Below, in pieces: positions 22,411-34,369 of a DNA stretch of 64,000 bases; position 1 is the first letter of the stretch, and each line of letters opens with the position of its first letter. Made by a program: the position numbers and the translations under genes. Under the pieces are notes generated by a model that ran no database searches, was not told the DNA's origin, and worked only from the letters and a program-made list of their open reading frames with translations. Location of the stretch: positions 62,001 to 126,000 of the forward strand of contig PUQB01000106.1 in NCBI GenBank assembly GCA_003024785.1, in the 5' to 3' direction. This DNA comes from Selaginella tamariscina (taxonomy: Eukaryota; Streptophyta; Lycopodiopsida; Selaginellales; Selaginellaceae).

Positions 22411-23295
22411 TATATATACAGACACACACACACACAGCGTGGGTCACGTTGCATCTGCATAGCATGTACTAGGAAATATATTCAAGTGGCTTTACAGTAC
22501 ACTGTCAAACGTTGAAATCTTTATGGCATTCTTACTTGTATATGTGTGCGTGCATATGTATATATGTATATTACTATAATATATATTCTCTGCTACGACT
22601 TGCTGCACCGCAATGATTGCGCAGTTATTGTTCGTCTATACACATACACACACGCACGCATGTTCATGTGTATTATAAATATTGACTTTAAAAGATGAAG
22701 CTTATTAGTATCAGAAAATGTTTTCATTAAACTTTGTAAACTCAAATTTCATTATATATTCCTTTTTTACTTTTTTTTTATGTGTTAAAACGTGTAATTA
22801 TTATATAAATAAACATATAATAATAATTAAATAAAAATTAATTGTTTAATATAGAGTATGCTAAAGAATTAAAAAAATAAAATTAAAAATTAAAACATAT
22901 ATTCTGTAATTACAAAACTTGAAAAATTCATCTGAGATGGTGAAGAAAATCCATGTGTTATAAAGGAATAGATAAATGTATAACTAGACTTATGTATGAT
23001 AATCATATATACGGTTCTGTGTATATATGTGGTATTTGATTGTATATATGTATACACATACACATATACATAACATATATATCTATATATACATACTATA
23101 ACGGTTGTGCATGTGGATGTAGAAGAAAAGACAGACTAGTGTGTATATAAAGAGAATTTTCTATAGAAAAAGAGACTACACACACATAAATATACATGCA
23201 TACATACATACATATACACACAAAAAAATAAGACTCCCTTGTGTGCGTGTGTTTGCCACACACACACACACACATTTTATTTTTGTTATTATTAT
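22411..23295. other. AT-rich with AC/TG and AT microsatellites
   Basis: (AT)n and (AC)n tracts at 22398-22435, 22630-22660, 23200-23275. No gene recognised; open frames here are built from the repeats. Confidence 0.5.
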
Positions 23296-23530
23296 GAACA
23301 TTATAATTAAAATGAGAATGATACATGAAATGGAAATATAAAAAAATCTTTAATTAATACTTACATATTAATTATTAATATTTTAAATATACATTTTAAA
23401 AATATTCTTTTTTAAATATATTTTATTCTAAAAGTTATTTCTTTATATTAAAAAATGCTAATTAAATAATTAAAATTATTAATTATTTAAAAATGAGACT
23501 ATAGACATTCTCATTTTAGTTACAACGTCC
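23296..23530. repeat. MITE family copy 1 (full length, 235 bp)
   Basis: Terminal inverted repeats of about 25 bp: left GAACATTATAATTAAAATGA (23296 on), right end, reverse-complemented, GGACGTTGTAACTAAAATGA. Body AT-rich with TTAATTAATACTTACATATT. Flanks TTATTATTAT and TTATTCATTA could be a worn 9-10 bp target duplication. Non-coding. Related copies at 30594, 31316 and 1191. Confidence 0.7.
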
Positions 23531-25330
23531 TTATTCATTAAAACATTATTGGTAAATATTCTTTCAATATGCATTTAGTTTTATATTATTAACATTAATT
23601 TTTATTAATTTATTGCCTCTCTCATGTTATGAATCGACTTTAAATAATAAATCAAAATAATAACACTAACTAAATATGTATAATATTATAACTTAAAGAA
23701 TATAAAATTTAGAAACATGCATTTTGGACATTACATATTTAAATATATGTTGTTTCCATGTTCTATAAACACGACTGTGAAGATTTGTTTCAAGATATTA
23801 TTATTATTCAATCTCAATAATTTTATTAAATATTTTTATAATATATTCATTTCGATAAATAAAGTTAACTGACTTCGTTTTGCTTGATATATACACTTAA
23901 ACGTAAGCTAAACATGCAATATAATTAATAGTTTTTAATTTTAATTTTATTAGTTTGACTTTTATGTAGTTGCTCCATGTTACTTAATCTCATTGACTTG
24001 TGCATGACGTAAATATTAAGAAACTCAAGGTTTTTAAATTTATTATTATTTATTTTTTAATTTTATTTTAACTAATGTTAATATTAATTAAAAAAATTAC
24101 ACATTGATAAACTTTATCTGTAAGATTTGTTTGACAATCGAACAAATCTATGTAATATTGACTTATAGTTTTTAATAACATCTATAGTCAAATAGTAAAC
24201 TCCTTATCATGATACATAATCAGCACGTTGTTACAAGATTACATTAATATAAATAAACTATAACTGCTAATCAAATATTGGTAATAAGTGATTTAAATAA
24301 TTTATAATATGTACTAGGTTCTCATCTTTTGATTTTAATTATGCCAATAGAACAGATGTATGTATACACGTACACGTACGAATACAATAAACATTGTTAA
24401 AATATACTTAATTAATAACTAATCATGCATCGTGCAGTACTAATAATAATATTTAAGAAGGTATGACAAGAACTCACTGTCAGTCACAATGTGAGCTGCT
24501 TGCCATTCATACTACACTAGACAAACTCCAACCATAGTTAACATACCATTTTTAATAAACTAATATTTAAATATTAATATGATTAAAACATTAAGTTAAT
24601 TTTTTACTTATCTGTTCAGGACGATTTGCATTCCTCTCACTGCACGCACAGGCACCGCCACTGATGAACGACTATGACATTCTACGTTGTATTAATATAC
24701 ACCACCTATTAAAAAAGAATTAATAAAATTTAACTTGACTGGTGCCAGTCGGAATACGGTCCCTTTAATATATGTGTTAAACTTACTATGTATATAAAAC
24801 TCTTGCTGTTTGTTGTTGAATTAACAAACGAGGGGTCGTCTTTGATTAGTTTTGTCCATCGCTGTTCCATTCTTCGTCTCTTCCATCTATAATATCAAAC
24901 AATATTATTAACTAATAAATTATATAAACTTACTGCATGTGCTTTGAGTTTTCCCATGAATATTAGATTTAATTAATCGTTTTTAGTGAGTGTTAATTAG
25001 ATTAGTAATGCTTTCGAGATATTCATCCCATATCCAATGAAAGAATCTCGAATCTCTGCAGCAGACACACTACAGGACTCTTTGCATTTGTCAAGGGAAC
25101 ATATCGGGATTCCTTAGAACTTTGTAACTACAAAAACATAATCATATAATTAATGCAAGCTTAGGGAGTGTTTGACTTGATAATAATATATACTATGTAT
25201 ATTTACCCACACTGAAGGCTATATATATATAATATATATATATATAGAGGAGAAAAAGGGGGAAAAGTGCAGGAAAGAGACAAACCGTAGATGGTCCAAA
25301 AACCACATTTGTTGGCATCCATATCTTGCA
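23531..25330. other. AT-rich intergenic DNA
   Basis: No gene recognised. Slightly less AT-rich islands at 24470-24535 and 24615-24690 show no open frame or RNA fold that I can name. Confidence 0.5.
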
Positions 25331-25350
25331 AGTTGCTGGACAAAGGCCCC

Positions 25351-25360
25351 TATATAAATA
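25351..25360 (+). promoter_or_regulatory. TATA box of the polyamine oxidase gene
   Basis: TATATAAATA preceded by GGCCCC. A CT-rich initiator-like stretch (CTCTTCTCTCTCCAGCTTC) begins about 30 bases downstream near 25390, a typical plant promoter layout. The first ATG of the coding frame is about 570 bases away, with leader introns possible (donor-like CAG|GTAATA at 25712, CGG|GTAAGT near 25879). Confidence 0.6.
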
Positions 25361-25953
25361 GACCATAGTCCCCACTCTTTATACAAAGCTCTTCTCTCTC
25401 CAGCTTCTTCATACTCATTAACTGCAGAGATTAACAAAGTAAATATAAGTTTACCATTTGTTTTTTATATATAATATATCTCTGTTGCTGTTATAGCTTA
25501 CTACTTGGTAGTGTGCATGTACAAGGTGTGGTCCCTGCCTTCTCATATGCACATACAGCTACTATTTGTGTGAAAAGATCTTCCAGTGTAACACCTGCCA
25601 CAATGGTGCCTACTCACCATTCTACAATTGGATACATATTCTTCTCACACTTTAAGTACCTTATACGATTGGATTCACATTGCTATAAGATCCCGCGATT
25701 CTCTCAATATCAGGTAATATTCTCCTCTCCTTTAATAAAACATGCTTTCTGCAATTATACACTGAAAATGTTAGTCGCTATCTCTTTCTCTATAATCTCC
25801 ATACATAAATTAAAATGCGAACGAGTCTATGCAGGAATGGGACTGGACTCCGAGTTCACAACGACCGGTATACTCGGGTAAGTAGTTTATTAAAGTCTTT
25901 TTTTTTTCCTGTGTGTGAAATAAGAAACTAAAATGGTATTTACCTCAAGAAAA

Positions 25954-27485
25954 ATGAGCGAGATGAAGTTGAAGAATGACCAGCCTCGCAAACCCCGTGT
26001 AGTAGTAATCGGAGCGGGCATCTCGGGGCTAGCTGCAGCGCGTCACCTGCACACGAGTTCCAAGTTCCAAGTGACCGTCCTGGAGGCAGCAGTCGGATCG
26101 GAGGAAGAATATGCACGTCTCGGTTCGTAACCGGTGAGCAGATCGAGCTGGGTGCGACTTGGATACATGGCATTGAGGGAAGTCCGATATATGAGATTGC
26201 AGATAAGTCGGGAGCACTGGAGCAAGACCCGGTCGACCGGTACCGTTCGAATGCATGGACGGTTTCCCGGAGCATCCACCACTCGTTCGACTCTACGGAG
26301 GCACCACGGTTGAAACCTCCATCTCACAGAGCATGGCAGCGCTCTACAAGCATCTCATTGCCGAGATAAATGCCTGCCGAGGAGCCGAGCGGCTCGAGGA
26401 TGGTGACTGTGGTAACCTGGGGACGTTCCTCCGCCGGAGACTCCGTAAGCACATCAACAAACACTCAATCAGCTTGAGTTCTTCCATCCAAGAAGGCGTG
26501 TTCGAGATCCAAGAGAACTGGGAGAGGTGCGTAACCGCTGCAGACTCCCTCACTGACATCGACCTCGACTCGTTCAACGAGTACTGGGAGTTTCCCGGTG
26601 AGCAGATAACAATCCCTTGCGGATTCTCTTCCGTAGTGCATGCAATCTCCAAGAGCTTGCCCTCTGAAGCGATACAGTTTGGGAAGAAAGTCTCTAAGGT
26701 GCTCTGGACCGGCTCTCCCTTGAAGGTCTACTGTGAAGACGGGTCCGCCTTCGAGGCCGATCACATCATCGTCACCGTCTCCCTCGGGTTCTCAAGTCGG
26801 AAGCTCTACCAGGCGAGAACCAGGCCAATGTTCGAGCCCCGCCTGCCAAGCTGGAAGCTGGATGCTATAAGGAGGCTCGGTTACGGAGTGGTAGACAAGG
26901 TGTTCGTAGGCATGGAACAGGCTGCATATCATCCCAACCTGCAGATGATTCACAAGACGAGACAGAAAGGTGGCGAGGATACAAACGACGTACCACGTTG
27001 GATGAGACGGACGCATTCCATGTATCCGATAAACAGGAAGTCAGACGTACTTGTCGGATGGTTTGCCGGGGAGGAGGCCAAGGAGATGGAGAAACTCTCC
27101 GACCAAGAGATAGCACAGGGAGTCCAGAAAACACTCACTGCATTCGGAGACAACCGGAAAGTCGCCGGTCTGGAGAAGCCAAACGGTTGCTCTCAGACAG
27201 TGAGTATAATGCATGGAAGCTGGAACTCGAATCCTTTGTACAGAGGTTCATACTCGTATGTAGCAGTTGGTTCCAGTGGTGAAGATATAGAGCTTCTAGG
27301 AACACCGGTGCCGTCGGATCGAGACGGGCTCCATCTCCCGCTGCTGTTTGCCGGAGAAGCCACGCACAGGGAACAGTACTCTCACCACGCATGGTGCGTA
27401 TTTTAGTGGCGTAAGGGAGGCCAACCGTCTGCTTAAGCACTACAAGATTCTTAAGTTAGCACAGGATCTTGATAACAACGCTTAA
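25954..27485 (+). pseudogene. Polyamine oxidase (PAO5-like), frame-broken
   Basis: FAD-dependent amine oxidase of the plant PAO5-like type (spermine/thermospermine oxidation by family). The N-terminal dinucleotide fold VVVIGAGISGLAAARHL is at about 25999; GGRI...LGATWIHGIEGSP at about 26099-26190; DAIRRLGYGVVDK at 26862; WMRRT; the C-terminal FAD block RGSYSYVAVGSSGEDIE and FAGEATHREQYS near 27351. Total span about 510 codons, close to the roughly 530 of the Arabidopsis protein, and intronless in the coding part. Start chosen at 25954 (MSEMKLK); an in-frame ATG at 25933 adds seven residues. The frame changes at about 26088, 26252, twice (compensating) between 26785 and 26830, and at about 27383, where TTHGAYFSG...EANRLLKHY continues in another frame to TAA at 27483. 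There are no in-frame stops within segments. It is either a young pseudogene or a correct gene with assembly indels. Confidence 0.8.
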
Positions 27486-27699
27486 TTTATATAATGCAAC
27501 AAAACAAGTTTCATGTACAACAACAACAGATGAATACGGATGCGTACCTTGGATCGGAAAGCGAGTGCAGTTTGTCGTTTTGAGCTGGTTTGTCTACCTT
27601 GATTTTCTTTTCCCTCTTTCTTTCTTTCCCCTCTGAGTGTTGGTTAGACTGTCCGCTGGTAGTTGAGCTGTAGCAAAGAGAAAATGTGAACCGCTTTCA

Positions 27700-27705
27700 A
27701 ATAAA
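27700..27705 (+). terminator. Polyadenylation signal AATAAA
   Basis: Canonical AATAAA about 215 bases after the polyamine oxidase stop, preceded by a TTTCTTTCTTTCC-type U-rich stretch at 27605-27640, which fits a plant near-upstream element. Confidence 0.5.
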
Positions 27706-27709
27706 AGGG

Positions 27710-28018
27710 ATTATTACTAATATGCATAAATACCTGTATGTGTCAACATACACTTAGTACATGCACATACAACAAAGGCACACAGGCATCTGACATGTGT
27801 GTTAAAGTTCCTGTATACTCGAACTTACTTGGATTGTGACTGTGTTTTAAATATTACCACAGGCATATATACATATAGATAGATAGATATATAATTACTC
27901 GGAACGGGTTACCTTCGATTGTGACTCGTTCCGTATAGCTTGTAATCATCGAAAGCCAATTCTGAAATATAAAAGAATAAGAAAACTATATATAAAAAAA
28001 GAATATTTGTGGTCATAG
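27710..28018. other. Spacer, no gene recognised
   Basis: Contains a (GATA)n run near 27876-27890 and a short partial inverted pair CGGAACGGGTTACC / TGACTCGTTCCG near 27900-27935. Confidence 0.5.
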
Positions 28019-28083
28019 TTGCTCAATCATTGTGGTGCTCCCTGTTACAGCAAGTTGTATATTAGTAACATACATATACACAT

Positions 28084-28275
28084 ATGCACACACACACACA
28101 CAACACACACATACGACAGCTGCCGCTTTCCACTGACGTATGTAAAACCAAACAACACAAACAATTCATACTACTTTGCGGATGCAACGCACTTTGTTCT
28201 GTGTGTTTTATATATCTATATATACATATATACTATATATATATACACACGCACACGCACACGCACACGCACACC

Positions 28276-28341
<66 letters not shown>

Positions 28342-28342
28342 G
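28084..28342. repeat. Compound CA/TA microsatellite
   Basis: CA run at 28086-28110, TATA tract at 28209-28245, CACACG hexamer run 28246-28270, (CA)n about 28280-28323 and (TA)n 28324-28340. All open frames over this stretch are products of the repeat. Confidence 0.9.
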
Positions 28343-28349
28343 AAGGATT

Positions 28350-28515
28350 GTGACTTATACCTGCAAGGTCAGCATAAGTCTTTTCTTCTCTAATTCCGAA
28401 ACTCGGCGATTGAATGCACCAGATATTATGCAAAAACACACGTACACGCATACATCCACACACGCACGCATGGTGTGTATTCATCTGTGTACAACGTGGG
28501 ACATGTGTGACTACA
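28350..28515 (-). repeat. Inverted copy of the conserved 22240-22410 element
   Basis: The core on the minus strand is TTCGGAATTAGAGAAGAAAA near 28403-28384. The outer match reaches GTCCCACGTTGTACACAGAT near 28500-28481. See 22240-22410. Confidence 0.65.
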
Positions 28516-28519
28516 AAAT

Positions 28520-29961
28520 CTCTGCCATTGTACCTCTAGAATATATTGCCAGATCATTTCAAACCCTAAACCCATGTTTTAGGGTTCATGCACATTTTAT
28601 TGGTAGTATTTTAAGATATGATATAAATATACATATTTATAAATATTTAAATACATATTTTATATATATATACAAGTTTCAATTATGAAACTTTCAATTC
28701 AATTAAATTAAAGTTAACTGATTCATTTAAATTCCTTAATAACTTTTGAAATTGTTAAAACATTATTGATTTCTATTAAATGTATAAGTAATTATTTAAT
28801 ACATTATTTGGTATATATAAGTTTCTTTAATACTTCTATTTTATTTTATTTTTTAATATTTGTCAATTAATTAATTAATTACTACTAATACAAAAGAGGA
28901 CTGATTCTAAAACCGTTCCAAACTTTCAGTGTGAAATTTCCCATAACACGTAATATATATTATTATAATAATAATTAATTAATGAATTTAATATTAAATT
29001 TATATTTATCTAGACGATAAGATTGACTAAATAAACTAAGCTTGTAAATTATAAACAAATTAAAATTAAATTAGTTAAATATGATACATTGTATTGTATG
29101 TTGTCTTTTGGATAGATTATTTTAAAAAAAACACAAGTAATCTTCTGACACTATACACACACTCTAAAGAAGACAAGATATATATATATTGATGTGCAAA
29201 TTAGATATATACGTGTGTAATATATGTATGGTCTTTCTTTGTTCTCTTTCTATAGAAAATCTCTCCCAAGTTTGTCTTTCTCCTACATGTGGGGTAATCC
29301 AGGGAAATTTCTAGTTAACTTTCCACATACAATTCCAAGTTATTTTCATTGTGGTGGAATAATAATTTAATTGGTTTAAATATATATGTTAATTAATTAA
29401 TTGGTATATACTAGAAACCATGAAAAATATGTGTTTAAGAAAATTTATATGTATATAGATGAAATGCACCAAGGTATATTTTGAAATGCATATAAAGTCA
29501 CTAAAATAATTAACTTAATTAAGTATGATTAAGGGAACTCAATAATATATACATACATGAAGATGTTGGAGTACTTGGAAAAAAAATACAAAGCCTTGCT
29601 CTCCAAAATACACATATATATACACACAAACCGTAGAGAGATATGTGTGCGTGGGTGTGTGCGTTATATACAGTAGTTAAGCTTTAGTTTCATAATAAAC
29701 AGTTTAAAGTAATGAAGTAATTTCTTAATTAGTTTTTATTTATATATAGTATTTTATAGGCTTCCATAATAAGAATAACAACATTAATATACTTTAATGT
29801 TTAAGTTATTATTGAGTATAAATTTTTTCTATTGTTATTAAAATTGTAACACATGACACATGAATTCTCTTTTATAACAAGTCTTAAGTTTTGTAATATA
29901 AAATGTAAAACAAAATGTTAAATTGATTTTGAAGCCAATATTTGAAAATGAACAATATGTT

Positions 29962-30000
<39 letters not shown>

Positions 30001-30534
30001 ACTGGGCATCGAAGCCAGGACATTGATACATTATTAAGGAGCCGTTAATTAAATATTAACACCTGATGAGAATAGATCTTTTGATTACTTTTGATTATAT
30101 GTTTTAAATCAATATAAAATTAAAAACACTATTTAGTTTGCATATTTATATATACACATATATAACATACAGAATATATCATATAGAATGTATTTGTAAG
30201 TAATGTATATATTTATAAATTTCATATAAATATTAAATAAATTTGTCAATATATATTTGATAAGCTAATTACTATTATATAGTACTTAAAGGGTGAATAT
30301 CACAGCACATATTCTGGAAATAAATAAATATAGATATTTTAAATATCTATCTAGAAAAATTATTTCTGTATTTGAAATACGAAATGTGAAGTATTTTATA
30401 ATTATTAGTAGATTATAAAACTTGTTAATATATGTTTATAACAGCTGAAGAAGGCGAAAGATGGTGGCAATTACTAAGTTGACAGTGTATCAATCTACAC
30501 ACGCACACGCACACACAAGATGCGTGTGTGTCTG

Positions 30535-30569
<35 letters not shown>

Positions 30570-30593
30570 GTAGTTTTAGTTTTAAGATTAGAT
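28520..30593. other. AT-rich intergenic DNA with microsatellites
   Basis: No gene recognised. (AT)n-(GT)n at 29963-30001, CA-rich and (TA)n tracts at 30499-30560, short (TA)n runs elsewhere. Confidence 0.5.
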
Positions 30594-30810
30594 GAACGCT
30601 GTAAATAAAATGGGAATATATATAAAAAAAATTAATTAATACTTACATATTAATTATTAATGTTTTAAATATACATTTTAAAAAATATTATTTCTTTAAA
30701 CCTATATTATTCTAAAACTTATTTATTTATATTAAAAATGCCAATTAAATAATAAACATTATTAATTATAAAATGAGATTATAGATATTCCCATTTTAGT
30801 TATAACGTTC
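30594..30810. repeat. MITE family copy 2 (full length, 217 bp)
   Basis: Terminal inverted repeats: left GAACGCTGTAAATAAAATGG, right end reverse-complemented GAACGTTATAACTAAAATGG. Body shares TTAATTAATACTTACATATT and TTTTAAATATACATTTTAAA with copy 1. No clear target duplication. Confidence 0.7.
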
Positions 30811-31315
30811 ATTAATAGAGACAATAGTTAAAGTTTTAGTTCGTATAAACGGTTTAACGTAGCGAATTATTTTTTTAATTAACTTTCATTTATATGTAAT
30901 ACTTTGGTACCATCGACACAACTCATATATTTTCTTCGTTTCATCTCATATAAATTAATTGAAATTATTTCCACCGTATATAGTTTGGTTAACCTTTGAA
31001 ATAATATTTATTTAAAATTTTAAAAATGTGGCATACTTTATATTATACAATCAAGTTCTATATTAAAATTTATTAATTAGTTTATATGTTTATTTATATA
31101 ATAATTACACTTAAAAAAGTAGAAAAAATCACAAAAAACACCTGTAAAACTTAGGAAATGTCACTTGGCCACAAATCATATGGTGGAACCTTCTAGTCAT
31201 GTTGATTATGTTTGTATAATATATTGAGTCATAAAATTAAAAATTAATTAATGTACATATATTTTATAATATGAATATATATTATAAATATTAAATTTAT
31301 ATTTAAATTTTTATC

Positions 31316-31517
31316 ATGTTGTAACTAAAATGGGCATGATAGACGAAAATGAGAATATAAAATAAATATTAATTAATACTTAAGTTTTAATTCTTAATTA
31401 ATTATTTAATAAATATATATTTAAATCTTTTTTTAAACATATATTATTCTAAAGAATATTTGTTTAATATTAAAAAATATTATTTAAATATTTAAAATTA
31501 TTAACATTATTAAGAAA
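31316..31517. repeat. MITE family copy 3 (one end preserved)
   Basis: Starts with ATGTTGTAACTAAAATGGGC, followed by ATGATAGACGAAAATGAGAA and the shared AT-rich body; the far end fades after AAGAAATGGGA. It lies 500 bp from copy 2 in the same orientation. Confidence 0.6.
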
Positions 31518-31898
31518 TGGGACTTAATAAGTTATTATATGTGGTCCCCTTGTGTCTAAATATCAAAATATATATAACGACAGATTTGACTTTGGGATGT
31601 CTACATATAATAATATATAAATATTACATATATAGATATAAATAAATAATATCTAATATATATTTTGAGTTTGATATAGGAAATGATTTAGATTAAATTT
31701 CTTTGCGAATATACTTCGTGACACGGATTACATTTCTCAACCACATAGTATTTTTAATAATAACGTCTTTGTAATACTTGAATTATTATTATGTAAGTTT
31801 CATGCTGTTAATTAATTAATTTAAATAAAAACTTCAAGCCTTAATATTTTAAAGTGGAATTACAAACACAATTATTTAAATATGTATATTACTTGTTT

Positions 31899-32324
31899 TC
31901 ATTTGTGGCAGCTGCAGTCGTTGCAATTGCAATTAGGTCCACACTTGCATCCATTCTCCTCACCAGCAACCGTGTAGTACTCCTCACTGCATTTTGTAAT
32001 AATTAATAACAAAAACTATATAATTTATATAGTTTTGATAAGTATTATAAAGCTATTTAATTTTAAAATTTGAAATTTATATAAAAATAAAAAATTAAAA
32101 TACCTCATGCCAGATGCAGTCTCGCTCATAAGAACGGTGTCATCAAATGAGCGCTCACAGCTGCAAATATCACCAAATTATTTCTAATATGACATAATAA
32201 AAATAAAATCTAATTTTATATAAAAGAAATTAATTAAAATTTAAAACCATAATAAATATACTGACTTGCAACTTCCACTGTTGCAGTTGCAGTTGGGGCC
32301 GCAGTTGCACTTCCCAGAAGACAT
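31899..32324 (-). CDS. Metallothionein (type 1-like), three exons
   Basis: Minus-strand exons 32324-32266 (59 nt), 32160-32104 (57 nt) and 31986-31899 (88 nt) join in frame to a 67-residue protein. Donors are GTCAGT and GTATTT, acceptors TTTGCAG and AATGCAG. The N-terminal domain MSSGKCNCGPNCNCNSGSCN plus C has six Cys, all as C-x-C. A roughly 30-residue Cys-free spacer follows, then a C-terminal domain CKCGPNCNCNDCSC with six Cys and a final CHK. Metallothioneins bind Cu and Zn through these thiolates in the cytosol and buffer metals and oxidants. The 6+6 C-x-C layout fits type 1; types 2 and 3 have different N-terminal patterns. The frame is intact, with no breaks. The ATG chosen is the first one giving the Cys motif. 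Only two introns, both short and AT-rich. Confidence 0.88.
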
Positions 32325-32401
32325 TTCCTTAAACTTTTTTGACTAAGAGAAAGAAAATTACAAAGAAGGGCTGTGTTGAAGAAACACTCTGAACCGCGTC
32401 C

Positions 32402-32408
32402 ATTTATA
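32402..32408 (-). promoter_or_regulatory. TATA box of the metallothionein gene
   Basis: TATAAAT on the minus strand, 78 bases before the ATG, leaving a leader of about 45 bases if transcription starts 30 bases downstream. Confidence 0.6.
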
Positions 32409-32429
32409 CACTGGTAGCCGGTCATGCCA

Positions 32430-34350
32430 CCGGCTATAGCAGGTAAAAATGGATCTCTTTCGTGTCCTCAACCATGTTGATGATGTCATATCTTAAATAA
32501 TTAAGAAAAATATATATAATAAACTACAGGTCACAGTAAGATTAAACAATCAAAGCATAACAGACTAAGTATAAATATATACAGAATTACATATGTGACG
32601 TGCGATAATATACATGTCTTCGCCTACGTGGAGTTCCGTGTATAAGAAAATTTGACTAGATAAGGTTGAAGACTTTTTATAATGATTATATACTTCATTT
32701 AATATTTTTAAAGTCACATAGCCGCTTTTCTATGATGAGTTTTTACTTTCACATATTTAAATTTATATACATAATTTGAATTTATGTTATGTATATTATA
32801 AAAAGACCTTATGCAATTTTTAAAAAAAATTGAGGTCACATTTGAGCATCTAATGTCACGCATGAAAAATAATGCGACTTTTAATAATTAAATATTTTTA
32901 TTTATTTTCTATAAAATTTATATATAGGATCTAAGTATTAAACATTAAATAATATAATATAGATTTATATATTTATTAATAAAATACTATATTAAATAAA
33001 AATTATATTCTTATTATGTCCACATAAATATATTGTATAAATTATTTGCAATATAACTTTGGACCCACAGTGCATAGTATATATATTATATGCATACATT
33101 AATGAACAAAATAGAATTTTAAATTAAATTTAAATTTAAATACATGTACAAATATATTATATTTATGTTAGATACATAAGTATTTGTGCAAATTGAACAC
33201 CATAACATCAGGTTAGGCCGTTTAAGTGACACAGTTTAAGGATTTCTTATAGACGAGTGCGAAACAAATTAATATAAATTATATAAAGTATATAGTTATA
33301 TTTAAATTATGTTAAAGGTGCCCATATATATATACTCGTGTGCCATAGTTAAAATTAAAATTTAGTTGTAGAGGTACCTCAGGTTTCCTTGTGCTATATA
33401 AAGAATAATGATTAATTAAAAGCTTAAAAATTTTTGTTTTTATTATTAATTAATTCATTTCCCATGTCAAACCTACTTCCTCTTTGTGGACATACGCGCC
33501 TTTCAAGCATAGTAAAACGTATAAATTACACACGTACACAGATGTGACTTATAATACACGATGTATGAACCTTAGGAGAATGAAAGAGTATATACTGTTA
33601 AATACGCAAGTTGAAGTAATTAATTACTATAATATTAATTAATTACTCTTAAATATATATATATAATCTGGCTATGGATGCCAGTCAATATAAAACAGAT
33701 GACCATCGTATACAAGTCAAAGTATATATACATCGTTATACGTATAGATGTATACACGCAAATGCTAGTTTTTAGTAGATTACACACTTTTTTTATAAGC
33801 ACGTATATATATATTTAATAAGATTTCAGACAACAATATATATATATATATATTATTATATTCTTGAACTCTTAATAATTTATTTTATTTCTTTTTAAAA
33901 GATATAAACTTCAAAATTTATTTATTTAAAGTAAGAATAAAAACCAATATTATTACATATATACTGCAATAATACGATTTCATTTGTGGCAGCGTCTATT
34001 TGTTAAATGATGTTTTTCACACTAGGGACTAGCTTGTTTTTGTGTTATTGATTTAAGTTCACAAGTCAAACTCGTGGTCAATTCTAATTTACTATAATTT
34101 AAATAAGGGGCCTCTGCGTAATACAGCCCCCCTCGCAATGTAGCCGTTGAGCCAGTGGTGTTGCTAAGGCAACATCCTAATTTCCAACGACTAATTAATC
34201 AATGACATGAATTGATATGCATTAGGTATGCATATCAATTAAACCACTATACCATTAATTACTCAACATTAAATAAATGTAAACTATATAAACTGTATTT
34301 TGTAAATTTTAATTGTAATTCTTACTTATTTAGATTGCTTTGTTCTTTTT
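32430..34350. other. AT-rich intergenic DNA
   Basis: No gene recognised. A less AT-rich patch at 34105-34180 (GGGGCCTCTGCGTAATACAG) has a weak mirror at 37863-37880 (AGAGGCCCCTCCTCTTATTT), noted while searching for Merlin ends. Confidence 0.45.
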
Positions 34351-34369
34351 ATTGATTTTATTTCTTTTA

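Noticed and set aside
25513-25881. 122-codon open frame upstream of the polyamine oxidase
   Set aside because: It lies between the TATA box and the coding start, has no domain, and holds donor-like sites; more likely leader sequence.
28084-28342. CRISPR-like array in the short tandem words
   Set aside because: It is a simple dinucleotide/hexamer microsatellite with no unique spacers, in a eukaryotic genome.
28019-28484. Open frames rich in His-Thr or Cys-Val over the microsatellite
   Set aside because: They are translations of CA/TG repeats; no other coding sign.
30001-30050. tRNA-like word (GGGCATCGAAGCCAGGAC) next to a GT repeat
   Set aside because: No acceptor, D or anticodon stem can be folded around it.
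32234-32425. 63-codon minus-strand open frame over the first metallothionein exon
   Set aside because: It is in a different frame from the Cys-rich exon and crosses the splice donor and leader.
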